Positions 44,000-53,441 are shown, counted from the stretch's first letter. The stretch is DNA of 64,000 bases from Bradyrhizobium yuanmingense (GCF_900094575.1 NZ_FMAE01000003.1:1-64000), one strand, 5' to 3'. Notes: generated by a model from the sequence alone, not told the origin. Numbers and translations: made by a program.

Positions 44000-44086
44000 T
44001 AGGGTGGATTAGCGAAGCGTAATCCACCTCTTCTCTAATGCGCGGTGATAAAAGAGGTGGGTTACGCTCCGCTAACCCACCCTACG
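44000..44086. repeat. Palindromic element, 'TAGGGTGGATTAGCG' family
   Basis: TAGGGTGGATTAGCGAAGCGTAATCCACC faces GGTGGGTTACGCTCCGCTAACCCACCCTA. Belongs with the copies at 17611, 33188 and 50821. Confidence 0.88.
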
Positions 44087-44097
44087 GCAGCTTGCCT

Positions 44098-44799
44098 TCA
44101 AAACCTCTCCACCCAGGGCCGCAGCTCCAGCTCCCAGCTCCAGGCGCTGCGCGGCTGCTGCAGCACGTTCCAATAGCTCTGTGCGATCGCGTCGGGATCG
44201 AGCATCGAATCCGGCTTATCCGCCGGGTCGGGCCGCGCCGCGCTCCTGATGCCGCCGTCGATGACGAAATGCGCGACATGGATGCCCTGCGGCGACAATT
44301 CGCGCGCCATGCTCTGCGCAAGGCCCCGCAGCGCGAACTTGCCCATCGCGAAGGGAGCGGACTGCGCATAGCCCTTGACACTGGCGGAGGCGCCGGTGAA
44401 CAGGATCGCGCCGTGCTGGTTCGGCAGCATGCGCTTGGCCGCCTGCTGCGCCACCAGGAAGCCGCCATAGGCGCTGACCGCAATCGCCTGCGCGACGTCG
44501 GCGGGCACGAGGTCGACGAACGGCCCGCGCGTGCGGCCGCTGGCGTTGTAGACAACGAGATCGGGCGTACCGATCTCGCGCTCGACCAGTCCGAACAGCC
44601 GCTCCACCTCGTCGGGCTCGGTGGCGTTGCAGGCATAGGCCTTGGCCCCGGTTTCGGTGCAGAGCGCGCCAAGCTTCTCGATCTTGCGAGCGGCGAGCGC
44701 GACGCGGATGCCCTGCGCCGCTAGCAGGCGCGCTAGCGATGCGCTGAGGCCTTCGCCGACACCGACGATGAGGGCGATCTTGTATTTCGGATGTTCCAT
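44098..44799 (-). CDS. Atypical SDR with Phe in place of the catalytic Tyr
   Basis: 233 residues. The Rossmann start IALIVGVGEGLSASLARLLA (8-27), YNASG (84-88, the NNAG equivalent) and S138/S140 are SDR-like. At the Tyr-x-x-x-Lys site the protein has F150-A-M-G-K154, so the proton-donating tyrosine is missing; the codon is an unambiguous TTC. The ATG at 44799 fits the nucleotide-binding domain at the N-terminus. It is divergent from an AidB-like acyl-CoA dehydrogenase (221 bases between) and on the same strand as the enoyl-CoA hydratase, so an acyl-CoA-related role is plausible. Confidence 0.85.
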   Translation of the reverse strand: MEHPKYKIALIVGVGEGLSASLARLLAAQGIRVALAARKIEKLGALCTETGAKAYACNATEPDEVERLFGLVEREIGTPDLVVYNASGRTRGPFVDLVPADVAQAIAVSAYGGFLVAQQAAKRMLPNQHGAILFTGASASVKGYAQSAPFAMGKFALRGLAQSMARELSPQGIHVAHFVIDGGIRSAARPDPADKPDSMLDPDAIAQSYWNVLQQPRSAWSWELELRPWVERF

Positions 44800-45020
44800 G
44801 GCGTGATCTCTCGGAAGTAGGAGCCGCTGATCTATGCATGGTCCGCGCGGACAACCAGCCGGCGCGGTCACAATTCCGCAGGGCGAGTTGCTCCCTCGCG
44901 GCGATCATGCCGCCCTGACATTTTGCGGCTTTATCGCTGTCCGCGACTGGAGCATGATCGACATCATCCAAAGCGGCAAGCGCAAAGAATTGCCGTCGGA
45001 CGGAAACGAAGAGGACGAAC

Positions 45021-46805
45021 ATGCCAAGACCGGTTAAAGCGCAGCCAGAAGATATCGCGGCCGCACCCTCCGGCCTGCTGGCGCCCGATACGTCGGGGAT
45101 GAATTTCTACCGCGCCGATCCCGCGCTCACGGACCTGCTGCGCATCCATCTGCCGGAGAATCTGTTCCGCCACATCGAGCCGCATCTCGACCGCCTCGGT
45201 GAGCTCGCCGGCGGCCATCTCGACGAATGCGCGCGGCTTGCCGACCGCCACACGCCCATCCTGCACCAGCGCGACAAGTTCGGCCGCGACGTGCAATGGA
45301 TCGAATATCACCCGGCCTATCGCGAGCTCGAGAACGCCGCATTCGGCGAGTTCGGCATCCACGCGCTGTCGATCGCTAAGGGCATCATGGGCTGGCCGGA
45401 CAAATACCCCGTTGTCGCCAAGCACGCCTTCACCTTCCTGTTCAACCAGACCGAATTCGGCATGGGCTGCCCGATCAACGTCACCGACGGCTGCGCCAAG
45501 CTGTTGGCGAATTTCGGCAGCGAGGCGCTGAAGGCGAAATATCTGGATGGCCTGACCTCGACCGACATGAGCAAGCTGACCCAAGGCGGCCAGTTCATGA
45601 CCGAGAAGGAAGGCGGCTCCGACGTCGGCACGCTGACCACGCGCGCCGTGCAGGAGGGCGACCATTGGCGCCTCTATGGCGAGAAATGGTTCTGCTCGAA
45701 TGCCGATGCGAAAGTCGTGATGCTGCTGGCGCGGCCCGAAGGCGCCGGCCCCGGCACGCGCGGCGTCGGCCTGTTCCTGATGCCGCGTTTCCTCGACGAC
45801 GGCACGCAGAACCATTACCGGATCGTGCGCCTCAAGGACAAGCTCGGCACGCGCTCGATGGCCTCGGGCGAGATCAAGCTCGAAGGCGCGATCGCCTACG
45901 CCGTCGGCAAGCTCGACCGTGGTTTCGTGCAGATGGCCGAGATGGTGAACTCCTCGCGGCTCTCCAACGGTGTCAAGTCCACCGCGCTGATGCGCCGCGC
46001 CTATCACGATGCGATGACGGTGGCGACCAACCGCGTCGTGTTCGGCCAGCGCACCATCGATCTGCCGCTGGGACGGCGGCAGATGCTGAAGATCATGCTG
46101 CCGGTGGAGCAGGGCCTGTCGATGAGCTTCCTCACTGCTGATGCCCTCGACCGTGCCGAGGCCGGCAGCCAGGATGCCGCGGCGCTGCTGCGCATTCTCA
46201 CCCCGACGCTGAAGTTCCGCGCCACGCGCGATGCGCGCAAGGTTTGCGGCGATGCGCTCGAGATGCGCGGCGGCATCGGCTATATCGAGGAATTCGCCAC
46301 CGCCCGCCTGTTGCGCGATGCGCATCTCGGCTCGGTCTGGGAAGGCACCGGCAACATCGTCGCGATCGATGCGCTCCGCCGCGCGGTAGGCCGCCACGGC
46401 GCGGAATCCGCGCTCGCGGCCGATCTGCACGCCCGGCTCGACGACAGCGCCTCGGTGCCGCAGGCCTGGCGCGACAATTTGCGTGGCCTCACCGACCGCG
46501 CCGTCGGCTTCGCACGTGAAGTCGCGGCCAAGTCCGAGAACGAAGCCGATGCGCGCCGCGCCACCAGCGCGCTCTATCACGTCGCCAGCGCAGTCGCGTT
46601 CGCCTGGGAAGCACACCGCATTCACGAGATGCGCGGCGATGCACGCCGGCTGCTGCTGTCGCGCCTCGTGATCGACCACCGCGTGACGCCGAGCGATCCG
46701 TTCCGGCTCACGGAAAATGCCGCGCAGGCGAAGATGGCCGAACTGCTGCTCGGCGATCGCGCAGCCGGCATGAGCGAGGTTGGCGAACTGGTTCTGGCGG
46801 CGTAG
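45021..46805 (+). CDS. Acyl-CoA dehydrogenase, long AidB/DmdC-like type
   Basis: 594 residues, about 200 longer than classical enzymes because of N- and C-terminal extensions. TQGGQFMTEKEGGSDVGTLTTRA is the FAD-contact region, FGQRTIDLPLGRRQMLKIML follows in the C-terminal helices, and SVWEGTGNIVAID supplies the MCAD-type catalytic glutamate (WEGTGN). It therefore belongs to the AidB / isovaleryl-type long family. It is likely an acyl-CoA oxidising enzyme using ETF, not a DNA-repair protein. GAGGACG precedes the ATG. A zinc alcohol dehydrogenase follows 44 bases later. Confidence 0.88.
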   Translation: MPRPVKAQPEDIAAAPSGLLAPDTSGMNFYRADPALTDLLRIHLPENLFRHIEPHLDRLGELAGGHLDECARLADRHTPILHQRDKFGRDVQWIEYHPAYRELENAAFGEFGIHALSIAKGIMGWPDKYPVVAKHAFTFLFNQTEFGMGCPINVTDGCAKLLANFGSEALKAKYLDGLTSTDMSKLTQGGQFMTEKEGGSDVGTLTTRAVQEGDHWRLYGEKWFCSNADAKVVMLLARPEGAGPGTRGVGLFLMPRFLDDGTQNHYRIVRLKDKLGTRSMASGEIKLEGAIAYAVGKLDRGFVQMAEMVNSSRLSNGVKSTALMRRAYHDAMTVATNRVVFGQRTIDLPLGRRQMLKIMLPVEQGLSMSFLTADALDRAEAGSQDAAALLRILTPTLKFRATRDARKVCGDALEMRGGIGYIEEFATARLLRDAHLGSVWEGTGNIVAIDALRRAVGRHGAESALAADLHARLDDSASVPQAWRDNLRGLTDRAVGFAREVAAKSENEADARRATSALYHVASAVAFAWEAHRIHEMRGDARRLLLSRLVIDHRVTPSDPFRLTENAAQAKMAELLLGDRAAGMSEVGELVLAA

Positions 46806-46849
46806 GCTGCGCGCTGCGATCAAACAAAAAACGCGACAGGGAGTGTTCG

Positions 46850-47938
46850 ATGAAGGCCGCCGTCCTCTATGAAGTCAACCAGCCGCTCATCATCGAGGAC
46901 ATCAGCCTGCCGAAGCCGGGACCGCGCGAGGTGCTCATCCGCACCGCCGTCGCCGGCCTCTGCCACTCCGACCTGCATTTCATGGAAGGGCTCTATCCGC
47001 ATCCGCTGCCGGCGGTGCTCGGGCACGAATCCGCCGGCGTGGTGGAGCAGGTCGGCTCCGATGTCACCTATGTGAAGCCCGGCGACCACGTCGTCACATG
47101 TCTCTCCGTCTTCTGCGGCACCTGCGACAACTGCACCACCGGCCGCACCGTGCTCTGCACCGACGCGACGGTGAAGATGCTGCCGGGCGTCTCCAACCGG
47201 ATGCAATGGTCGAAGCCGGAGAAGCTGCACCAGTTCCTCAATCTCTCCTCCTTCGCCGAGCAGATGCTGGTGCACGAGAATGCCATCGTGAAGATCCGCA
47301 AGGACATGCCGCTCGATCTCGCCGCGCTGATCGGCTGCGGCGTCATCACCGGCTATGGAGCGGTGGTGAACACCGCGAAAGTGACGGCCGGCGAGACCGT
47401 GGCCGTGATCGGCTGCGGCGGCGTCGGCATGGCCGCGATCAACGGCGCGCAGATCGCCGGCGCCGGCCGCATCATCGCCATCGACACCAATCCCGCAAAA
47501 CTCCAGCTCGCGACCAAGCTGGGCGCGACTGACATCATCAACCCGGCCGAGGGCGATGTCGTGAAGCAGGTCCGCGACCTCACCAATGGCGGCGTGCATC
47601 ATTCCTTCGAGGTGCTCGGCCGCAAGGAGACGGCCGAGCAGGCTTTTGCCATGCTCGCCTCCGGCGGCACCGCCACCATCGTCGGCATGATCCCGTTCGG
47701 CCAGAAGATCGAGCTGCACGGCTTCGACTTCCTGCGCGAGCGCAAGATCCAGGGCTCTTCGATGGGCTCGAACCATTTCCGCGTCGACATGCCGCGCCTG
47801 GTCGATTTCTATTTGCGCGGCCGGCTGCATCTGGAAGATTGGATCTCGGCCAAGCTGAAGCTCTCCGAGATCAACGAGGGTTTTGCCAACATGAAGGCAG
47901 GCAAGACGCTGCGCAGCGTGATCGTGTTCGATAGCTAG
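46850..47938 (+). CDS. Zinc-dependent alcohol dehydrogenase (MDR superfamily)
   Basis: 362 residues. The catalytic zinc site is seen in AGLCHSDLHF (C38) and GHESAGVVEQVG (H59); the structural zinc cysteines are in FCGTCDNCTTGRTVLC (C89, C92, C95, C103). The NAD(P) site is IGCGGVGMAAI. It oxidises an alcohol to an aldehyde or the reverse. GGGAGTGTTCG precedes the ATG. Directly behind an acyl-CoA dehydrogenase gene, it may act in the same pathway. The substrate is unknown. Confidence 0.92.
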   Translation: MKAAVLYEVNQPLIIEDISLPKPGPREVLIRTAVAGLCHSDLHFMEGLYPHPLPAVLGHESAGVVEQVGSDVTYVKPGDHVVTCLSVFCGTCDNCTTGRTVLCTDATVKMLPGVSNRMQWSKPEKLHQFLNLSSFAEQMLVHENAIVKIRKDMPLDLAALIGCGVITGYGAVVNTAKVTAGETVAVIGCGGVGMAAINGAQIAGAGRIIAIDTNPAKLQLATKLGATDIINPAEGDVVKQVRDLTNGGVHHSFEVLGRKETAEQAFAMLASGGTATIVGMIPFGQKIELHGFDFLRERKIQGSSMGSNHFRVDMPRLVDFYLRGRLHLEDWISAKLKLSEINEGFANMKAGKTLRSVIVFDS

Positions 47939-47951
47939 CGGCCGTTACGGT

Positions 47952-48067
47952 GTCATCGCCCGGTCAAGCCGGGCATGACAGTTCGTAGCCCGGATGGAGC
48001 GAAGCGCAATCCGGGATCTTTGTCGCGGATCGGCTGTCCCGGATTTCGCTTCGCTCCATCCGGGCTA
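47952..48067. repeat. Two adjacent palindromes
   Basis: First GTCATCGCCCGG..CCGGGCATGAC at 47952-47979, then GTAGCCCGGATGGAGCGAAGCG at 47985 mirrored by CGCTTCGCTCCATCCGGGCTAC ending at 48067. Lies between convergent dehydrogenase and amidase genes. Confidence 0.88.
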
Positions 48068-48082
48068 CAGGACTTCGAAGCA

Positions 48083-49555
48083 TCAATCATCGAACATCTT
48101 CGGCGGCACGAAGCCGCCGAACTCGCGCTCGATCAGCTCGGCGAGCTTGAGCGGCGTCCTGTCCTCGAGGAAGGGACCGACGATCTGCACACCGACAGGC
48201 AGACCGTGTTTCGACAGGCCGAGCGGAACGGCCGTTGCCGGCAGGCCCGGAAGCGTTGCGATGCCCGGCCAGGCGAGCTGGTCGGAATAGGGGTAATCCT
48301 TGCCGTCGATGCTGATCGTTCGCAGGCGTTGTTCCGGCGAATGATCGTGCGGAAAGGCCGGCGTCGGCATGATCGGGCAGATCACCGCGTCGAAGCTCTT
48401 GAACAACGCGCGCCATTGCGCGCGCAGGACGGCGCGGGTTCCTGCGTCGAGCACCCAGGCGCGGTGGCTCGCGGTGATGCCGCGCAGTCGCTCCGCGCCG
48501 AGGCTGCGATCTTCCGGCGAGAGCTGACTCGCCCGTGCCTGCGCATCCGCCAACTCGTCGGGAGGCAAGAACGCGCCGAGGAAGCCCAGCAGCATGCGCA
48601 TGTAAAGCCGCGACGTCTCCGCAAAGTCCGGGAGCAGCGCGCTCTCCCCTGCGACGGCGACGCCGGCCTTCGCAAGATCGGCCGCGAGCTTGTCGATCGC
48701 GGCGCGGACATCCCGGTCGCTCGGCAGCAGGGGATGGCTGTCGATCACCAGGACACGAAAATCCCGCAGCGACTGATGCCGCGCGGCCGGCAAATCGAGC
48801 TTGTAGGCGATACCGGAATCGAGCGGATCGGGCCCCGCCATGACGTCGAGCAGCAAGGACAGATCCGCCGCATTGCGCGCCATCGGCCCGATGACGGCGA
48901 GGTCGCCCTCGCGCGGAATGGCTGGAAACGGCGGCGGGGTCTCGCCGCGCGCCGCGCAGAGATTGAGGGTCGGCTTGTGCGCGAACACGCCGCAATGAAA
49001 TGCCGGCACACGCAGGGAGCCACCGATGTCCGAGCCGGTGGCGAGCGCGCAATAGCCTGCGGCGAGGGCTGCCGCCGATCCCCCGGACGAACCGCCCGGC
49101 GTGCGGCCGAGATCGTAGGGGTTGTTGGTGGTGCCATAGATGTCGTTGTAACTCTGCCAGTCGCCGAGGCCGACCGGCACGTTGGTCTTACCGAGGATCA
49201 CGCCGCCGGCCTGCTTGATGCGGGTCACCGCCAGCGCGTCTTCCACGGGCTTGAAGCCCTTCTGCGGCACGAATCCCCAGGTCGTCGGCAGGCCTGCGAT
49301 GTTGAAGGATTCCTTGATCGTCGTGGGCAGGCCGAGCAGCGGCTTGTGCTCGCCGCGCGCCAGCGCCGCATCCGCCTCGCGCGCCGCAACGAGCGCGCGA
49401 TCGAAATCGCGCACGCACACCGCGTTGATCCTGCCGTCGTGCCGTTCGATACGCGCGATCGCGTCCTGCGTCAGCTCGACCGCCGCGACCTTCTTCGCGC
49501 GCAACGCGGCCGACAATTCGACCGCACTCCTGAAACTCCATTCCGATCCGGCCAC
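48083..49555 (-). CDS. Amidase-signature hydrolase
   Basis: 490 residues. The triad is visible as the lysine in LPTTIKESF, the cis-serine in GGSSGGSAAA and the nucleophile in GSDIGGSLRVPAF. It is single-chain with no GatC-like partner nearby and no signal peptide. The GTG start at 49555 follows CGGGAGAAGC. It hydrolyses an amide, with specificity unknown; relatives act on aliphatic or aryl amides, and on 6-aminohexanoate cyclic dimer. It is one of two amidase-signature enzymes in this window and clearly diverged from the importer-linked one. Confidence 0.9.
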   Translation of the reverse strand: MAGSEWSFRSAVELSAALRAKKVAAVELTQDAIARIERHDGRINAVCVRDFDRALVAAREADAALARGEHKPLLGLPTTIKESFNIAGLPTTWGFVPQKGFKPVEDALAVTRIKQAGGVILGKTNVPVGLGDWQSYNDIYGTTNNPYDLGRTPGGSSGGSAAALAAGYCALATGSDIGGSLRVPAFHCGVFAHKPTLNLCAARGETPPPFPAIPREGDLAVIGPMARNAADLSLLLDVMAGPDPLDSGIAYKLDLPAARHQSLRDFRVLVIDSHPLLPSDRDVRAAIDKLAADLAKAGVAVAGESALLPDFAETSRLYMRMLLGFLGAFLPPDELADAQARASQLSPEDRSLGAERLRGITASHRAWVLDAGTRAVLRAQWRALFKSFDAVICPIMPTPAFPHDHSPEQRLRTISIDGKDYPYSDQLAWPGIATLPGLPATAVPLGLSKHGLPVGVQIVGPFLEDRTPLKLAELIEREFGGFVPPKMFDD

Positions 49556-49648
49556 GGCGCTTCTCCCGCTCTGATTGCTCGAAGATGATGCGCAGTCTGG
49601 CCGAATCTCGCAACGGCTGTTTGATGGAGATTGTGGTTCCCGGTCAAA

Positions 49649-50797
49649 TCAGGCCGCGCCCGCCTTGGCGAGGAAGTCGAGCAACAACCTGCTCACCGCG
49701 GCCGGCTGCTCCTGCTGGACCCAATGGCCGGCGCCGTCGACGAGATGGCAACCGAGCATCTTCGTGCACGCGCTGCGCTGCATCGTCTCGAATACGCCGG
49801 GCCGTTGATAGGTGCCCCAATCCTGCTTGCCCGAAATGAAGCAGGAGGGCACGTCGATGCTGCGGCCGGCAAACAATTGCATCTCGTTGTTGAGCATGCC
49901 CGACGTGCCGTAGCGGTACCATTGCAGCCCGCCCTGAAATCCGGTGCGGCTGTATTCGGTGCTGTAATAGGCGAGCTCGTGGTCCGGCAGCCATTGATTG
50001 GCGGCAATCGCGGCCGGCGAGGGCATTTCCTTCGCGACCGTCTCGGCCATGGTCTCGTGCAAGTCCATCACGTAATAGGTTGGCAGCTTCGCCAGCTCCT
50101 GTGCCGACCATGCCTGTAGCGGATAAGGCTTGTTGTCGGTCCAGTCCGCGCTCTTGTGATGATAATAGGCGCGCAGGAAATCATGCACGCCTTGCGGTGC
50201 ATGCTGCATGTCGGCATTGGCTTCGCGTGTCGAATAATACCATTGATAGTGCTTGCGTGGCCGCGGCAGCGCGGCGAGCTCGCGATGCACCGGGTCCTCC
50301 ACCGCGGGCTTTGCCGGTTTGTCGACCGTGCCGAACGGCAGCGCCGGCGGTCCGCCGAATGGCGCGCTCATCATCGTCACCGAACGAAACACGTCGGGCC
50401 GGATCAAGGCGCACCAGGCTGCGACCGGGCTGCCAAAATCATGTCCGACCACATCGACCTGCCTGTAGCCGAACGCCGACACCAGGGCGAGCGCATCGCG
50501 CACGAGATTGAGAAGCGAGAACGGCGCGAGAGGGCCGTCGTAGTCCGCGCTCCAGCCCGTGGTGCGTCCGTAGCCGCGCTGGTCCGGTGCGATCACGTGG
50601 TAGCCGGCCGCGCCCAGCGTCGGCATCACCTTGCGCCAGGAGAAGGCGAGCTCGGGAAAGCCGTGCAGCAGCAGGATGCAGGGCCGTCCCTTGGTCTCGA
50701 AACCGGCCTCCAGCACATGCATCCGCAAGCCGTTGATGCCCTCGACGGTGCGCGAGCGGATGCCGGCGGGCAGGGGAATGTCGGGGAGTGCGGTCAT
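49649..50797 (-). CDS. Alpha/beta hydrolase, epoxide-hydrolase-like
   Basis: 382 residues. LLLHGFPELAFSWRKVMP (oxyanion HGFPE) and APDQRGYGRTTGW are typical of epoxide hydrolases; VVGHDFGSPVAAW carries the nucleophilic aspartate (GHDFG), and the catalytic histidine is in VDGAGHWVQQEQP. The ATG at 50797 fits the length; a longer in-frame start has a poor context. It hydrolyses epoxides or similar esters in the cytosol. It lies between two palindromic elements, downstream of the MBL gene on the same strand. Confidence 0.88.
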   Translation of the reverse strand: MTALPDIPLPAGIRSRTVEGINGLRMHVLEAGFETKGRPCILLLHGFPELAFSWRKVMPTLGAAGYHVIAPDQRGYGRTTGWSADYDGPLAPFSLLNLVRDALALVSAFGYRQVDVVGHDFGSPVAAWCALIRPDVFRSVTMMSAPFGGPPALPFGTVDKPAKPAVEDPVHRELAALPRPRKHYQWYYSTREANADMQHAPQGVHDFLRAYYHHKSADWTDNKPYPLQAWSAQELAKLPTYYVMDLHETMAETVAKEMPSPAAIAANQWLPDHELAYYSTEYSRTGFQGGLQWYRYGTSGMLNNEMQLFAGRSIDVPSCFISGKQDWGTYQRPGVFETMQRSACTKMLGCHLVDGAGHWVQQEQPAAVSRLLLDFLAKAGAA

Positions 50798-50820
50798 GGT
50801 ATTCTCCACACGGGCAGTAT

Positions 50821-50962
50821 CGTAGGGTGGGTTAGCCCCGGGGATTGCGCGAAGCGCAAGCCGCGCGGCGTAACCCACCTCTTTATTCTCCGCGGAGGCA
50901 GAAGTGGTGGGTTACGCTCGGCGTCTGCGCTTCGCGCAGCCGCAGAGCTAACCCACCCTACG
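50821..50962. repeat. Large palindromic element, 'CGTAGGGTGGGTTAGC' family
   Basis: CGTAGGGTGGGTTAGC at the left end is mirrored by GCTAACCCACCCTACG at the right end, and GTAACCCACCTCTTTATTC faces GTGGTGGGTTAC inside. Longer than the other copies because a GCGCGAAGCGCAAGC / GCTTCGCGC segment is inserted in the arms. Confidence 0.88.
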
Positions 50963-50971
50963 ACAGCCAGA

Positions 50972-51838
50972 CTAAACCGCCACACATTCGAACGCGTTGC
51001 CCTTGCTCCTGATCTTCCCGACCGACGGCGAGGGGAAATGCGCGGTGCAGCACAGCGTGTCGGTGTCGCAATAGCGTTCCAGGAAGCTGCGGCGCGTTTT
51101 CGCGGCTTCGGCCGGATCGACGTCGAACTTGATCGACAGCTCCGGATAGAGCGTCTGCAGCGGTGAGTGCATGAGATCGCCCGAGAACACCGCATCGTCC
51201 TTGCCGCGGCCCATCGTGATGGCGATATGGCCCGGCGTATGGCCAGGTGTCGGCAGGATGCGGACGTGGTCGCCGATCTCGTGGTCGTTGCCGACGAGCT
51301 CGTGCCTGTTGGCCTCGACCACCGGCAACACGCTGTCGACGAAGGGCGGGATCTCCGTCTTCTCGTTCTGCGCGGACCAGTGATCGAATTCCTGCTTGGC
51401 GAACAAATAGCGCGCCTTGGGGAAGGTCGGCACCCAGCGGCCGTTCTCAAGCCGCGTATTCCAGCCGACGTGATCGACATGCAGATGCGTGCACATCACG
51501 AAGTCGATGTCGTCGACCGAAAACCCCGCGGCGCCGAGGCCGCGCAAATAGGTGTCGTCGGTCTTCATGTTCCATTTCGGCCGCGGCCGCGGCTTGTCGT
51601 TGCCGATGCAGCTGTCGACCAGGATGGTGTGGTGCGGCGTCTTCACCACGTAGGACTGGAAGCACAGCAGCAGCACGTCCTCATCGTCCAGTGCCTTCGC
51701 CTCGCGCATCCAAGCCCGGTTCTCGGCCAGCACCTCGGCCGTCAGCCCCGGCAGCATCTCCAGCGCCGGGACGAACGAGGTCTCCTGCTCGATGATGCGA
51801 TGGATGGTGAGATCGCCGACCGAGAATCTGAGGCTCAT
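50972..51838 (-). CDS. MBL-fold hydrolase, lactonase-like, copy 1
   Basis: 288 residues. The zinc site is THLHVDHVGWN (HxHxDH), with GHTPGHIAI and DLMHSP later. The N-terminus LTIHRIIEQETSFVP and the LVDSCIGNDKPR region resemble AttM/quorum-quenching lactonases and their many paralogues. It hydrolyses an ester or lactone with two metals. GGGAGTCC precedes the ATG. A clear paralogue is encoded at 53526-54374, so the pair flanks a GST and a FAH-family gene. Confidence 0.9.
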   Translation of the reverse strand: MSLRFSVGDLTIHRIIEQETSFVPALEMLPGLTAEVLAENRAWMREAKALDDEDVLLLCFQSYVVKTPHHTILVDSCIGNDKPRPRPKWNMKTDDTYLRGLGAAGFSVDDIDFVMCTHLHVDHVGWNTRLENGRWVPTFPKARYLFAKQEFDHWSAQNEKTEIPPFVDSVLPVVEANRHELVGNDHEIGDHVRILPTPGHTPGHIAITMGRGKDDAVFSGDLMHSPLQTLYPELSIKFDVDPAEAAKTRRSFLERYCDTDTLCCTAHFPSPSVGKIRSKGNAFECVAV

Positions 51839-51853
51839 GAGGACTCCCGAGAC

Positions 51854-52465
51854 TTATGCCGCTGGCGGCACCGAGATCTTGACGGAGGGCCGCTCCAGCA
51901 TCTTCTGGTGGAATGCGTCGAGCTTCGGAAAGGCCTTACGCCAGCCGCAATCGGCGAAGCGGAAGTCGGCATAGCCGAGCACGCAAACGAGGCCGATCTG
52001 CGAGATGTCGAACGGGCCGTTCAGCACGTCAGGCATGTTCTCGAAGCGCGCCATGCCGGTCCAGGCCCTGTTCCAGTGGTCGTCCGACCAGGCCTGCCAT
52101 TGCAGGCCCTGCGGCCGGACCATCTTCTCGTAACGGCACAGCAGCATTGAATCGAGCATGCCGTTGATCAGCGAGTGATTGGTCTTGGCTTTCCAGCGCC
52201 GCGGGCCGTAATCCGGGATCAGGCTGCCGCCGGCGATCTCGTTGAGATATTCGACGATGACATAGGAATCCAGGATCACGTCGCCGTCATTGGTGATCAG
52301 CACCGGCAGCTTCTTCAGCGGCGTGATCTTCGAATAATCCTCGTTGGCGGTGCCCGGCGTGACGCTCGCGGGCACGAGCTCGATCTTGTCGATCAGCCCG
52401 AGCTCGATCGCAGCGATGCGCACCTTGCGGGCAAAGGGCGAGGCGGGGGAGAAGGTGAGCTTCAT
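51854..52465 (-). CDS. Glutathione S-transferase family protein
   Basis: 203 residues. The N-terminal thioredoxin-like domain is MKLTFSPASPFARKVRIAAIELGL, with Ser at the position for glutathione activation; VPLNE-like ITNDGDVILDSYVIVEYLNEI holds the cis-proline and glutathione-binding region (LPVLITNDGDVILDS). The rest is the helical domain. It could conjugate glutathione or isomerise. The ATG at 52465 is near the end of a palindrome. It is encoded on the same strand as the FAH-family gene upstream and the MBL gene downstream, 15 bases from the latter. Confidence 0.88.
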   Translation of the reverse strand: MKLTFSPASPFARKVRIAAIELGLIDKIELVPASVTPGTANEDYSKITPLKKLPVLITNDGDVILDSYVIVEYLNEIAGGSLIPDYGPRRWKAKTNHSLINGMLDSMLLCRYEKMVRPQGLQWQAWSDDHWNRAWTGMARFENMPDVLNGPFDISQIGLVCVLGYADFRFADCGWRKAFPKLDAFHQKMLERPSVKISVPPAA

Positions 52466-52497
52466 GGAGAGTATCCCACAAATGAACGTTTTGTTTC

Positions 52498-52581
52498 GTC
52501 ATTGCGAGGAGCGAAGCGACGAAGCAATCCAGAGTGTTGCCGCGGAGGGATTCTGGATTGCTTCGCTTCGCTCGCAATGAC
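52498..52581. repeat. Palindromic element, 'GTCATTGCGAGGAGCGAAGC' family
   Basis: GTCATTGCGAG..GCGAAGCAATCCAGA is mirrored by TCTGGATTGCTTCGC..CTCGCAATGAC. A second copy is at 57473. It separates GST and FAH-family genes. Confidence 0.9.
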
Positions 52582-52598
52582 GGCGAGAGGGCGGAGGC

Positions 52599-53441
52599 TT
52601 ACGCCGCCACGATCTCCTGGCGCTGCTCGCCGAGGCCTTCGATGCCGAGCGTGACGACGTCGCCGACATTGAGGAAGGTCGGCGGCTTCATGCCGAGGCC
52701 GACGCCGGGCGGCGTGCCCGTGGTGATGACGTCGCCGGGCAGGAGCGTCATGAACTGCGAGACGTAGGAGATGCACTTCGCCATTGAGAAGATCATGGTC
52801 TTGGTCGAGCCGGTCTGTCGGCGCTGGCCGTTGACGTCGAGCCACATCGACAGGTTCTGCACGTCCTTGATCTCGTCCTTGGTGGCGAGCCACGGCCCGA
52901 GCGGGCCGAACGTGTCGTGCGACTTGCCCTTGGTCCACTGGCCCAGGCGCTCGATCTGGAAGGCGCGCTCGGAGACGTCGTTGCAGACGCAATAGCCGGC
53001 GACGTGGTTCAGCGCGTCGGCTTCCGAGACGTATTTGGCTCGGGTGCCGATGATGGCGGCGATCTCGACCTCCCAGTCGAGCTTGGTCGAGCCGCGCGGC
53101 TTCTCGACGGGATCATTCGGGCCCGACAGCGAGGTATTGGCCTTCATGAAGATGATCGGCTCGCTCGGAATCTCGGCGCCGGTCTCCTTGGCATGGTCGG
53201 AATAGTTGAGGCCGATCGCGACGAATTTCGAGATACCGGTGACGGGGGCGCCGAACCGGGGCTTGCCGGAGACGGCGGGCAGCGAGGCGGGATCGAGCGC
53301 GGCCAGCTTCTTCAGGGATTCAGGCGAATAGGCCTCGCCGGTGAGGTCCTTCAGATGCGCCGACAGGTCGCGCAACTGGCCGGATCTGTCGATCAGGCCG
53401 GGCTTTTCCGCACCCTTCTCGCCATAACGAACAAGCTTCAT
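52599..53441 (-). CDS. Fumarylacetoacetate hydrolase (FAH) family protein
   Basis: 280 residues. The metal-binding E...E...D block appears in PRGSTKLDWEVEIAAIIG, with YCVCNDVSERAFQ and LPGDVITTGTPPGVGLGMKPP, typical of the FAH C-terminal fold. These enzymes cleave or hydrate C-C bonds in 2-oxo or acylpyruvate compounds, and some act as ureidoglycolate lyases, oxaloacetate tautomerases or decarboxylases. The N-terminal part has the small lid domain (RYGEKGAEKPGLIDRSGQLRD). GGGAGAAACG precedes the ATG. It is on the same strand as a GST and two MBL genes. Confidence 0.9.
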   Translation of the reverse strand: MKLVRYGEKGAEKPGLIDRSGQLRDLSAHLKDLTGEAYSPESLKKLAALDPASLPAVSGKPRFGAPVTGISKFVAIGLNYSDHAKETGAEIPSEPIIFMKANTSLSGPNDPVEKPRGSTKLDWEVEIAAIIGTRAKYVSEADALNHVAGYCVCNDVSERAFQIERLGQWTKGKSHDTFGPLGPWLATKDEIKDVQNLSMWLDVNGQRRQTGSTKTMIFSMAKCISYVSQFMTLLPGDVITTGTPPGVGLGMKPPTFLNVGDVVTLGIEGLGEQRQEIVAA

